From CAJQQY01 sp964352225 (GTDB lineage: Bacteria; Bacteroidota; Bacteroidia; Chitinophagales; Saprospiraceae), in NCBI GenBank assembly GCA_964352225.1, contig CAYGRM010000037.1, positions 1 through 27,572 on the forward strand: DNA of 27,572 nucleotides, given 5' to 3'. Under the pieces are notes generated by a model. That model was given only the letters and a program-made list of their open reading frames with translations, made no database searches and was not told the DNA's origin. Shown in pieces: positions 16,756 through 24,967 of the stretch. The position numbers were made by a program, and so were the translations under genes. How positions within the stretch are numbered: position 1 is the stretch's first letter; every line of letters begins with the position of its first letter.

Positions 16756-19700
16756 ATGAGGACGCTATTTGTATTCCTTTTTATCTTCTTACTAACCAGT
16801 TGTTCTACCAAAAAAGAACCTACTCTTTTCGAAAAAATTCCATCTAATTTTTCAGGTATCGATTTCATCAATGAAGTAAAAAATACAGAAGACTTCAATA
16901 TTTTTTCCTACCGTAATTTTTACAATGGTGGTGGCGTCTCTATGGGAGATATCAATAATGATGGCTTAGCTGATATTTATTTTACTAATAATTTAGGAAA
17001 AAATAAACTCTATCTCAATAAAGGGAATTTCCAATTTGAAGACATTACTGAGTCTGCAGGAGTTGGTGGAAGTAAAGCTTGGAGCACGGGAGTCGCAATG
17101 GTTGATTTGAATAACGATGGATATCTTGATATTTATGTTTGTAATGCAGGTTTTGTCAAAGGAGATAATCATGAAAACGAACTTTTTATCAATAACAAAA
17201 ACAATACATTTACGGAAAGTGCCGCTGCGTATAATTTAAATGAAAATGGTTACACCACTCATGCTGCTTTTTTTGATTATGATATGGATGGTGATTTGGA
17301 CTGTTATATTTTGAATAACAGTTTTATCCCTGTCAACACTTTAAATTATTCTAACAAAAGAGAACTTTACGCTGAAGATTGGGATGTAAAAGATTTTGTA
17401 AAAGGAGGGGGCGATAAACTTTTGCAAAATCGAGATGGAAAATTTTTTGATGTATCTCGTGAAGCAGGTATTTATGGTAGCCTAATTGGCTTCGGTTTAG
17501 GAATTACGATTGGTGATGTAAATGGTGACAACCTTCCTGATATGTATGTTTCCAATGACTTTTTTGAAAGAGATTATTTATACATTAATAATGGTGATGG
17601 CACCTTCAAAGAAGATATCAAAAATTGGATAGAACACCTCAGTCTATCTTCGATGGGGGCAGATATGGCCGATGTCAATAATGATGGCTATCCAGAAATT
17701 TTCGTAACTGAGATGTTGCCCGATGATGATTATCGCTTAAAAACCGTAACGCTTTTTGAAGATTATAAAAAATACTTTTTAGCGCAACAAAAAGATTTTT
17801 ATCATCAATACATGCACAACACTTTTCAATATAATAATAAGGATCAATCGTTTTCTGAAATTTCTCATTATAGTGGAGTAGAAGCTTCTGATTGGAGCTG
17901 GGGAGCCTTGATGTTTGATATGGATAATGATGGATTTCGAGATATTTATATTTGTAATGGTATTTATCAAGATGTAACTAATCAGGATTTTATCAACTTT
18001 TTTGCTGATGCAATTATTCAAGAAATGGCTCTGACTGGCAAAAAAGAAGAACTACAAAAAGTTCTTGACGCCATGCCTTCCAATCCTCTTCCTAATAAAG
18101 TATTCCGAAATAATAGTGACCTCACATTTGATGATATTGGACTAATTTGGGGTTTTGAAGCACCTTCATTTTCTAATGGAGCAGCTTATGGAGATTTAGA
18201 CAATGACGGTGATTTGGATTTGGTAGTGAATAATTTAAATCAAGAAGCTTTTTTATATAAAAATAATTCAGACCAACTTTCTCAAAATCATCATATCTCA
18301 ATTCAACTTCAAGGTACGGATAACAATACATTTGCAATTGGCTCAAAAGTTTATATTCATACTGGCGATGAAAAACTAAATTTTGAAATGATTCCTACTC
18401 GTGGTTTCCAATCCTCAATTGATTACAAAATGGTTTTTGGATTGGGTAAAAAAACTAGCATTGATTCTATAATTGTCATATGGCAAAATAACACAAAGTC
18501 AATTCTAAAAAATCCTCCAATTGATACTTTGTTAAAAATCGATTTTGATAAAGTTGAAAAAACGCCTCTTTCTTTTAATAACTATTCTACAAAAAATAAA
18601 AATCTATTTTTTGATGAAGTTGAATCTCCTTTCGAATCACATCAGGAAGATGAATTCGTAGATTTTTTTCGCGAAGGTTTGATTTATAAAATGCTTTCAA
18701 AGGAAGGTCCTGCTACAGCAATCGGAGATGTAAATGGCGATGGAAAAGAAGATGTTTTTATTGGTGGCGCAAGTCGGCAAAGTGGGCAATTGTACATTTA
18801 TACTCAAAATGGTTTTCTACCAAATAAGGAAAGTTTCAAATTAGAAAATCGCTCAGAAGATACTGAAGCTCATTTTTTTGATGCAGATGGCGATGGGGAT
18901 CTAGATTTATTTGTTGGTTCAGGTGGAAATTTTCAGCAGCGTGGTGGCGAATTTTTACAAGATAGAATGTACATGAATGATGGAAATGGAAATTTCAAAT
19001 TGAATGTCAATGCTTTTCCTTTAAATGGATATAATACCTCAGTTGCCATCTCTTTTGATTTTGACAACGACGGTGATTTAGATTTGTTTGTTGGTAATCG
19101 AAGTATTCCCAGAGTATATGGTATTAATGCAACTAGTTATGTATATCAGAATGATGGAAAAGGTAATTTTAAAAACGTAACAGCAGAAGTTGCTCCTGAT
19201 TTAAAGTCTCCAGGAATGATTACGGATGCAAAATTGATCGATCTAGTAGGTGATGAAAAAGAAGAATTGGTTTTAATTGGCGAATGGATGAATCCTTTAA
19301 TTTTTGAAATATCTAGTGGAAAAATTACAAAAGTAAAAACCAATCTTGATGAATTTTCAGGTTGGTGGTATGCTTTAGAATCTGATGATGTAGATAATGA
19401 TGGCGATCAGGATTTAATCCTAGGGAATCGAGGTGAAAACTTTTACTTTGATGGAAGCAAAGAAGAACCAGTTAAACTTTGGCTCAACGATTTTGATAAT
19501 AACAAAAGTATTGAAAAGATCGTAACCCAAACTATTAATGGAAAAGACATGCCCGTACAACTCAAACGAGAAGTTACTGATCAAATAGTTAGTCTCAAAA
19601 AACAAAATAATAAACATACAGCTTACGCTAATAAATCTATTCAAGAACTTTTCTCCCCCGAAGTCATCGAAAAAACTCAAGTCAAAATTGGGAATTATTT

Positions 19701-20067
19701 TAAATCAGCGGTTGCAATAAATAATGGGACTGGGAATTTTACTCTGATGCCTTTTCCAAAGGAAGTTCAGTTCTCTTGTGTTTGTGATGTGTATTGCTCA
19801 GACTTAAATAATGATGGAAAAAATGATTTAGTACTTGGAGGAAATGACTCACACTTTGCACCACAGTACTCAAAATTAGATGCAAGTTTTGGCCATGTCT
19901 TAATTAACCAAGGAGAGGGTAATTACAAACGAATTGAAAACAAAGATTCTGGATTTTTTGTCCGAGGAGATATCAAAGAAATCAAAGAAATAGAAATTAA
20001 TGGTGAGAAACATTTGATGATTACCATCAATAACCAGATCCCTAAACTTTTTAAAATAAAATATTGA
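16756..20067 (+). CDS. FG-GAP/VCBS double-propeller lipoprotein with ASPIC/UnbV domain (CRTAC1-like), copy 1
   Basis: 1103 residues from the ATG at 16756; the longer frame from 16723 would put extra charged residues before the signal peptide. Lipobox LLTSC with Cys16. Seven Ca2+-loop motifs of the DxDxDG type at about residues 65, 117, 174, 254, 306, 388 and 480 form a first propeller. An ASPIC/UnbV domain follows (about 513-588, core GSKVYIHTGDEKL and RGFQSSIDYKMVFGLG). A second set starts at about 658, 709, 768, 829 (degenerate), 878 and 1016. Between the last two lies a conserved, probably helical insertion (about 911-970, NDFDNNKSIEK to YANKSIQELF). Such proteins are often found near SusCD genes; their role is not established, and surface ligand binding is a reasonable guess. 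The next paralogue starts 3 nt after its stop. Confidence 0.9.
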   Translation: MRTLFVFLFIFLLTSCSTKKEPTLFEKIPSNFSGIDFINEVKNTEDFNIFSYRNFYNGGGVSMGDINNDGLADIYFTNNLGKNKLYLNKGNFQFEDITESAGVGGSKAWSTGVAMVDLNNDGYLDIYVCNAGFVKGDNHENELFINNKNNTFTESAAAYNLNENGYTTHAAFFDYDMDGDLDCYILNNSFIPVNTLNYSNKRELYAEDWDVKDFVKGGGDKLLQNRDGKFFDVSREAGIYGSLIGFGLGITIGDVNGDNLPDMYVSNDFFERDYLYINNGDGTFKEDIKNWIEHLSLSSMGADMADVNNDGYPEIFVTEMLPDDDYRLKTVTLFEDYKKYFLAQQKDFYHQYMHNTFQYNNKDQSFSEISHYSGVEASDWSWGALMFDMDNDGFRDIYICNGIYQDVTNQDFINFFADAIIQEMALTGKKEELQKVLDAMPSNPLPNKVFRNNSDLTFDDIGLIWGFEAPSFSNGAAYGDLDNDGDLDLVVNNLNQEAFLYKNNSDQLSQNHHISIQLQGTDNNTFAIGSKVYIHTGDEKLNFEMIPTRGFQSSIDYKMVFGLGKKTSIDSIIVIWQNNTKSILKNPPIDTLLKIDFDKVEKTPLSFNNYSTKNKNLFFDEVESPFESHQEDEFVDFFREGLIYKMLSKEGPATAIGDVNGDGKEDVFIGGASRQSGQLYIYTQNGFLPNKESFKLENRSEDTEAHFFDADGDGDLDLFVGSGGNFQQRGGEFLQDRMYMNDGNGNFKLNVNAFPLNGYNTSVAISFDFDNDGDLDLFVGNRSIPRVYGINATSYVYQNDGKGNFKNVTAEVAPDLKSPGMITDAKLIDLVGDEKEELVLIGEWMNPLIFEISSGKITKVKTNLDEFSGWWYALESDDVDNDGDQDLILGNRGENFYFDGSKEEPVKLWLNDFDNNKSIEKIVTQTINGKDMPVQLKREVTDQIVSLKKQNNKHTAYANKSIQELFSPEVIEKTQVKIGNYFKSAVAINNGTGNFTLMPFPKEVQFSCVCDVYCSDLNNDGKNDLVLGGNDSHFAPQYSKLDASFGHVLINQGEGNYKRIENKDSGFFVRGDIKEIKEIEINGEKHLMITINNQIPKLFKIKY

Positions 20068-20070
20068 TTA

Positions 20071-23000
20071 ATGTTTTTAAGAAAAATATATCTTTTAACT
20101 TTTTTACTAATCTTCCTTTTTAGTTGTTCAAATGATGATAATAATTTTTCTCAAAATCCTCAATTTGAATTACTAAAAAAAGACCAAACAAAGCTAGATT
20201 TTAAAAACGAAGTCAATGCTTCCTTTGCTTTGAATGTGTTCAACTACATGTATTTTTTTAATGGAGGTGGTGTAGCTTCTGGCGATTTCAATCAAGATGG
20301 TTTAGTGGATTTATTTTTTACTTCCAATATGGATTCCAATAAATTATTTCTTAACGAAGGAAATATGAAATTTAGAGATGTAACCAACGAGGCAAATATG
20401 AAAGGCCTCGATGGTTGGACCAGCGGAACTTCCATTGTGGATATTAATAATGATGGGTTGCTGGATATTTATGTTTGTCAAGTTTCAAATTACAGATCCT
20501 TAAAAGGACATAATCAATTGTATATCAACCAAGGAACCGAAAATGGAATTCCAACCTTCAAAGAAGATGCTAAAAAATATGGTTTAGATTTTCAAGGCTT
20601 TGGAACTCAAGCGAGTTTCTTTGATTATGATTTGGATGGTGATTTGGATTGTTATTTATTAAATCATTCCTTACATCAAAATGGAACTTTTGGTCGTCGA
20701 AAAACTTTTGTCGAAAGTCATCCAACTGCAGGTGATCGCTTGTATAAAAATGAAAATGGAAATTTCATTGACGTGACCGCCGAAGCTGGAATTTTTAGCA
20801 CCGTCATTGGTTACGGTTTAGGGATTACAACTGGCGATATCAATTTAGATGGCTACCCTGATATCTACATAGGTAACGATTTCCATGAAAATGATTATCT
20901 CTACATCAATCAACAGAATGGAACTTTCAAAGAAGTTTTAGCCAATCAGATCAATCATACTAGCCGATTTTCGATGGGTGTAGATATGGCTGATATTAAT
21001 AATGATGGCTTCAACGAAATTTTTTCTTTAGATATGTTGCCTGCCGATCCGGTGATTTTAAAAAGTAGTTTAGGGGAAGATGGGTTGAATGAATACAACT
21101 TTAAGATTAGTCATGGCTATCATCATCAGTTAGCTCGGAACAATTTACAACTCAATAATGGCGACGGAACATTTAGTGAAATCGCGATGTTTGCAGATGT
21201 TTATGCAACTGATTGGTCCTGGGGAACATTGTTCCTAGACTTTGATCATGATGGCTATCGAGATATTTTTATTAGCAATGGAATCCCTCGACGGATGAAT
21301 GATATTGACTATTTTAATTTCCGACAAAATAGTCCTATCGATTATAAATCGACTGATGAAAAATTAGATTCAGCCGATTTGAAAGTAGTAGAGCGTATGC
21401 CTCAAATCAAATTGCGCAATAAGTTTTTTAAAAATAATGCAGACTTTACATTTTCAGATATTGAAAAACAAATTGGGAATGATGCTACCTCTTATTCAAA
21501 TGGAGCTACTTACGCAGATTTAGATAATGATGGAGATTTAGATATCGTAGTCAATAATTTTGAGGAAGAACCTTTTATTTATAAAAACTTAATCAATGAA
21601 AAAGATAGTACTCAAAACTATATTTCTCTAAAATTAAAAGGTGCTGAAAAAAATAAAAATGCCATCGGAGCTCGAGCAATTATTTTTAAAGGTGCTGAAA
21701 AAATTATTTATGAACACTTTCCTGTGCGAGGTTATCAGTCAAGTGTGGATTTGGGTTTGCACATCGGAATTGGTGATGCTTCAAAAGTGGATTCTGTTTT
21801 TCTAGTTTGGTCTGATCGAACTTTTGAAAAATTAGAAAACTTAAAATTTAATCAAACTCAAACTATTTCTTGGAAATCAAACCTTCCCATTTTTGATTTT
21901 TCTACTCTTCAAAAAAATTTTCCTAACAATACTTTTACGGATATCACAAAATTAACGAAAATAGATTTTGTACATAACGAAAATCCATTTATAGATTTTA
22001 ATCGCGAGACTTTAATTCCACATATGGTTTCTACCGAAGGACCTGCTTTGGCAGTTGGTGATATAAATGGAGATGGTTTGGAAGATATTTTCTTTGGCTC
22101 ATCAAAGAGAAACAGAAGTCAACTATATTTTCAACAAACGGACGGTACCTTTGAAAATATTATTTCTCAAAATATTATAAAAGATAGTATCTATGAAGAT
22201 GTCGATGCCGTTTTGGTTGATATTGACAAAGATGGAGATTTAGATTTAGTCATCGCAAGTGGTGGCAATGAGTATCGGTTAAATGGAAAAGAAACACTTC
22301 AACGATTTTATCTTAATGATGGAAAAGGGAATTTTTCAGAGAAATCTTTTTTCCCAGCATCAAACTGTACGGCATCTTGTGTCTTGCCTGCTGACTTTGA
22401 TGGAGATGGACTAACCGATTTTTTCTTTGGTGCCAGAGCGGTACCTTGGAAATATGGAGAGACACCAACTTCTTTTTTATTTAAAAATATGGGAAATGGG
22501 AAATTCGAAAATGTCATCGCTAATTATTCCACAGCGCTAGAAAAAGTCGGTTTTGTAAAAAATGGATCTTGGACGGATATGGATTCGGATGGTGACCTTG
22601 ATTTATTGTTAGCGATGGAATGGGATGCGATTCAACTCTTCGAAAATCAAGGAGATTCTTTCAAAAAGAAAGCAATCAATTTCGACCAAGGTTGGTGGAA
22701 TTTTGTTTATCCACATGACTTTGATATGGATGGAGATATGGATTTTATTGCTGGAAATTTGGGGTTAAATTCCCGTTTTAAAAATACTTCAAAAGGAGAA
22801 CCTTTAAGACTTTATGTAGAAGATTTTGATGATAACAAATCGCTCGATCAAATTCTAACTTTCTATTTGGATGGTCGAGAAATTCCATTTGCCAACTATG
22901 CAGAATTGACCAAGCAATTGGTCTCTCTCAAAAAGAAATATCTGCTTTCAACCAATATGGCAAAAGCAGACTTGGATGAAATTTTTGAAAAAGAGAAATT

Positions 23001-23373
23001 AAGAAGTTCAACAATTTTAGAAGTTAATACTTTTGAGAGTATGTATTTTGAAAGTACACCCGAAGGATTCAAAGCACATCCGCTTCCAAATGAAATTCAA
23101 TTTTCAACTCTAAATGCAGGAGCATTGTTAGAAAAAAACCAATTAATCGTAGGTGGAAATTTTTTCGATAGCAATATTGAGATGGGAAAGTACGATGCTA
23201 GCTATGGTAATATTATTTCCTTTGGAAAAAATGGAAAAACAAATGTGAGTTCAATTGAGAATTTAAAAATCAAAGGTCAAGTGAGAAGAATTGAACCTAT
23301 TCGAATCGCGGGAAAGCAATGTTATATTTTCGTAAAAAATAATGCTGCTACTCAAATTATTCAAATTCCTTGA
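20071..23373 (+). CDS. FG-GAP/VCBS double-propeller lipoprotein with ASPIC/UnbV domain (CRTAC1-like), copy 2
   Basis: 1100-residue paralogue of the preceding gene. Lipobox IFLFSC with Cys19. DxDxDG loops at about 71, 123, 185, 256, 308, 390 and 483, an ASPIC/UnbV domain at about 516-592 (core GARAIIFKGAEKI and RGYQSSVDLGLHIGIG), then loops at about 663, 717, 775, 836 and 883. It has the same insertion (about 916-975, EDFDDNKSLDQI to MAKADLDEIFEKE). Where copy 1 has a final loop SDLNNDGKNDLVLGGN, this copy has NAGALLEKNQLIVGGN, so the Ca2+ ligands are lost but the strand is kept. In copy 1 the fourth loop of the second half is degenerate (DLVGDEKEE), while here it is intact (DMDSDGDLD). Only 3 nt separate it from copy 1, so they form an operon. 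Confidence 0.9.
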   Translation: MFLRKIYLLTFLLIFLFSCSNDDNNFSQNPQFELLKKDQTKLDFKNEVNASFALNVFNYMYFFNGGGVASGDFNQDGLVDLFFTSNMDSNKLFLNEGNMKFRDVTNEANMKGLDGWTSGTSIVDINNDGLLDIYVCQVSNYRSLKGHNQLYINQGTENGIPTFKEDAKKYGLDFQGFGTQASFFDYDLDGDLDCYLLNHSLHQNGTFGRRKTFVESHPTAGDRLYKNENGNFIDVTAEAGIFSTVIGYGLGITTGDINLDGYPDIYIGNDFHENDYLYINQQNGTFKEVLANQINHTSRFSMGVDMADINNDGFNEIFSLDMLPADPVILKSSLGEDGLNEYNFKISHGYHHQLARNNLQLNNGDGTFSEIAMFADVYATDWSWGTLFLDFDHDGYRDIFISNGIPRRMNDIDYFNFRQNSPIDYKSTDEKLDSADLKVVERMPQIKLRNKFFKNNADFTFSDIEKQIGNDATSYSNGATYADLDNDGDLDIVVNNFEEEPFIYKNLINEKDSTQNYISLKLKGAEKNKNAIGARAIIFKGAEKIIYEHFPVRGYQSSVDLGLHIGIGDASKVDSVFLVWSDRTFEKLENLKFNQTQTISWKSNLPIFDFSTLQKNFPNNTFTDITKLTKIDFVHNENPFIDFNRETLIPHMVSTEGPALAVGDINGDGLEDIFFGSSKRNRSQLYFQQTDGTFENIISQNIIKDSIYEDVDAVLVDIDKDGDLDLVIASGGNEYRLNGKETLQRFYLNDGKGNFSEKSFFPASNCTASCVLPADFDGDGLTDFFFGARAVPWKYGETPTSFLFKNMGNGKFENVIANYSTALEKVGFVKNGSWTDMDSDGDLDLLLAMEWDAIQLFENQGDSFKKKAINFDQGWWNFVYPHDFDMDGDMDFIAGNLGLNSRFKNTSKGEPLRLYVEDFDDNKSLDQILTFYLDGREIPFANYAELTKQLVSLKKKYLLSTNMAKADLDEIFEKEKLRSSTILEVNTFESMYFESTPEGFKAHPLPNEIQFSTLNAGALLEKNQLIVGGNFFDSNIEMGKYDASYGNIISFGKNGKTNVSSIENLKIKGQVRRIEPIRIAGKQCYIFVKNNAATQIIQIP

Positions 23374-23376
23374 AAC

Positions 23377-23418
23377 GGCTTTCCAAGTCGTTACTAAAAT
23401 GTAACGACTTGGAAAGTC
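23377..23418. repeat. Long hairpin between convergent transcription units
   Basis: Arms 23379-23394 and 23401-23416 are perfectly complementary over 16 bp (CTTTCCAAGTCGTTAC), and extend to 18 bp (23377-23418) with one G·U pair on the plus strand. The loop is TAAAAT. It begins 3 nt after the lipoprotein stop and ends 11 nt before the stop of the minus-strand mazG-like gene. No U tract follows on either strand, so it is not a classic intrinsic terminator. It may stabilise 3' ends, or be a copy of a dispersed repeat. Confidence 0.7.
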
Positions 23419-23429
23419 CTCCTACGGAA

Positions 23430-23768
23430 CTACTTTAGTTTTTCATTATTCGCATGTCGATCCTTATCTCGCTTCGTTTTTTTATCCAGACTTTTCTGTA
23501 ATGCTTCTGTCAAGTCAATCCCCGTTTGATTAGCTAAACAAATCAGCACAAATAAAACATCCGCCATCTCTCCAGCCAAATCATCTTTTGCTGTCAACTC
23601 ATCTTCCTTTTTTTTAAAAGATTGTTCACCATAAATTCGAGCCATCAATCTTGACATTTCGCCAACTTCCTCCATCAAAACTGCGGTGTTCGTCAATTCA
23701 TTATAATATCGAATTCCAATAGTTTTGATCCAGTTATCTACCGTTGCTTGTGCTTCTTGAATTGTCAT
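23430..23768 (-). CDS. MazG-like nucleotide pyrophosphohydrolase
   Basis: 112-residue all-α protein of the MazG/NTP-PPase superfamily, which hydrolyses nucleoside triphosphates to monophosphates and pyrophosphate as a cleaning function. The Mg2+-binding motif EExxE is at 33-37 (EEVGE), and the second motif ExxD is at 67-70 (EMADVLFVL). This single-domain length fits the short MazG-like group rather than two-domain E. coli MazG. The C-terminus is strongly basic (DKKTKRDKDRHANNEKLK). It lies 17 nt after the SGNH gene and appears to be the last gene of the minus-strand string. The exact nucleotide substrate is unknown. Confidence 0.88.
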   Translation of the reverse strand: MTIQEAQATVDNWIKTIGIRYYNELTNTAVLMEEVGEMSRLMARIYGEQSFKKKEDELTAKDDLAGEMADVLFVLICLANQTGIDLTEALQKSLDKKTKRDKDRHANNEKLK

Positions 23769-23785
23769 TATTATATTTTTAAAAT

Positions 23786-24919
23786 TTATTGATTTTTAAA
23801 AATCAGATCATAAGTTTCTTCTATAAAACCATTTCCTAAATTATTCATATTCATAGGCGTATATAACAATATAATTACATCTTGCCTTTTCACAAAAGGA
23901 AACTTTTGTTCATTTTTCAAAAGAGTTCCATTTAACTCCGTCCACTTCAAATCATAAATTTCTCGAAAGTAATACAAAAACAAACTACTATCTCCCCAAT
24001 AATAATGAGGTATATCTTGCCCCCAAATTGTCCAGCTAAAACTATCTCCGATCAAAGCAACATTTGGTTTGTAAGGTTTCTGTTCTTTTTCTTGAACTAA
24101 ATAATGTTCAAAATAAGAGAATGTATCTTTCTCTAATGAAAAATACATATTAATACTTTGTCCAATATCATCATCTTCTTTTCGAACTTCGGTCGTTTTT
24201 GTAATTTCACTTTTATCCAACCGATTTATTTCATTTTCTTTTCCCTTCAATTTTCCAATATAACTTTGCATCGAATCCGCAGCTAGCAGTCCTCCGTACA
24301 AACTCCAATGTACTCCATGTTTGGTTGCGAAGGCATGTTCTGTATTTTCTTTTTGGTTCAAAAAATATTGATTAAAATCTAAAACGTGAATATCGTTTTT
24401 TTCAAAAAAATGCAAATAGGTTTCATAATTTGTAGAATCAACATTTTCTAAATCATATTGCTCTGGTAATTTTTCTTTTAAAAATCTTGCCTTGTCCAAG
24501 GCTATTGTAACGATAATATCTACATCATTTTCTTTTTTCAAAAAATCAGCAATAACTTTTAATTTTCCAACTTGCTCTTCTATTTTTTTTGTTCCTAAAA
24601 AATCTAATCCTTGTAATGAATGAATATAGTTGGCCTCAAATAAATAACCTTCTTTTCCTTCAACAATTGTTCTTCTGATTTCTCCTAAAATATTATAATG
24701 TAATTGGTTGTTGGCTCGAACTGCGTAGGGTCGAATTTTTAAATCACTCTTTAAAAATTCCTCTTGTTGGTTTTGATAAGTTCCATCCATCCAATTTTGT
24801 AAAGAAAAATGTGCTGAGTCTACAGGTGGAAACCAACCTCGTAAATCATCTACTACAAATTCACTTCGTAATAGATTAGTATGTTGTTTTAGAAATGGAA
24901 TGAAAATTAAAAACAACAA
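23786..24919 (-). CDS. AlgJ/AlgX-like SGNH-type O-acetylation partner protein
   Basis: Membrane-anchored, probably periplasmic protein of 377 residues as drawn from a TTG at 24919. It contains HGVHWSLYGG (201-210), matching the DTHW block of AlgX/AlgJ/PatB-type acetyltransferases, and the nucleophile block ALIGDSFSW (288-296, Ser293). His204 and Ser293 are present, but the Asp two residues before the His is replaced by Gly202, so the canonical triad is incomplete. These proteins take acyl groups delivered by an MBOAT protein and place them on an exported polymer; the MBOAT gene is directly upstream. The start is uncertain. No ATG exists between the MBOAT stop and the TTG, yet the 16 upstream in-frame codons extend the hydrophobic anchor (KNIILFTLLFLIFIPFLK). 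An ATC (24955) or ATT start may be the true one. Confidence 0.72.
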   Translation of the reverse strand: MLFLIFIPFLKQHTNLLRSEFVVDDLRGWFPPVDSAHFSLQNWMDGTYQNQQEEFLKSDLKIRPYAVRANNQLHYNILGEIRRTIVEGKEGYLFEANYIHSLQGLDFLGTKKIEEQVGKLKVIADFLKKENDVDIIVTIALDKARFLKEKLPEQYDLENVDSTNYETYLHFFEKNDIHVLDFNQYFLNQKENTEHAFATKHGVHWSLYGGLLAADSMQSYIGKLKGKENEINRLDKSEITKTTEVRKEDDDIGQSINMYFSLEKDTFSYFEHYLVQEKEQKPYKPNVALIGDSFSWTIWGQDIPHYYWGDSSLFLYYFREIYDLKWTELNGTLLKNEQKFPFVKRQDVIILLYTPMNMNNLGNGFIEETYDLIFKNQ

Positions 24920-24967
24920 TGTAAAAAGGATAATATTTTTAAAAACGTTTTTGATAAAATTATTTTT

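Noticed and set aside
16941..23240. Periodic GAT/AAT-rich motifs resembling a DNA tandem repeat
   Set aside because: They come from degenerate protein-level DxDxDG calcium loops at irregular spacing and are not a nucleotide repeat or CRISPR array.
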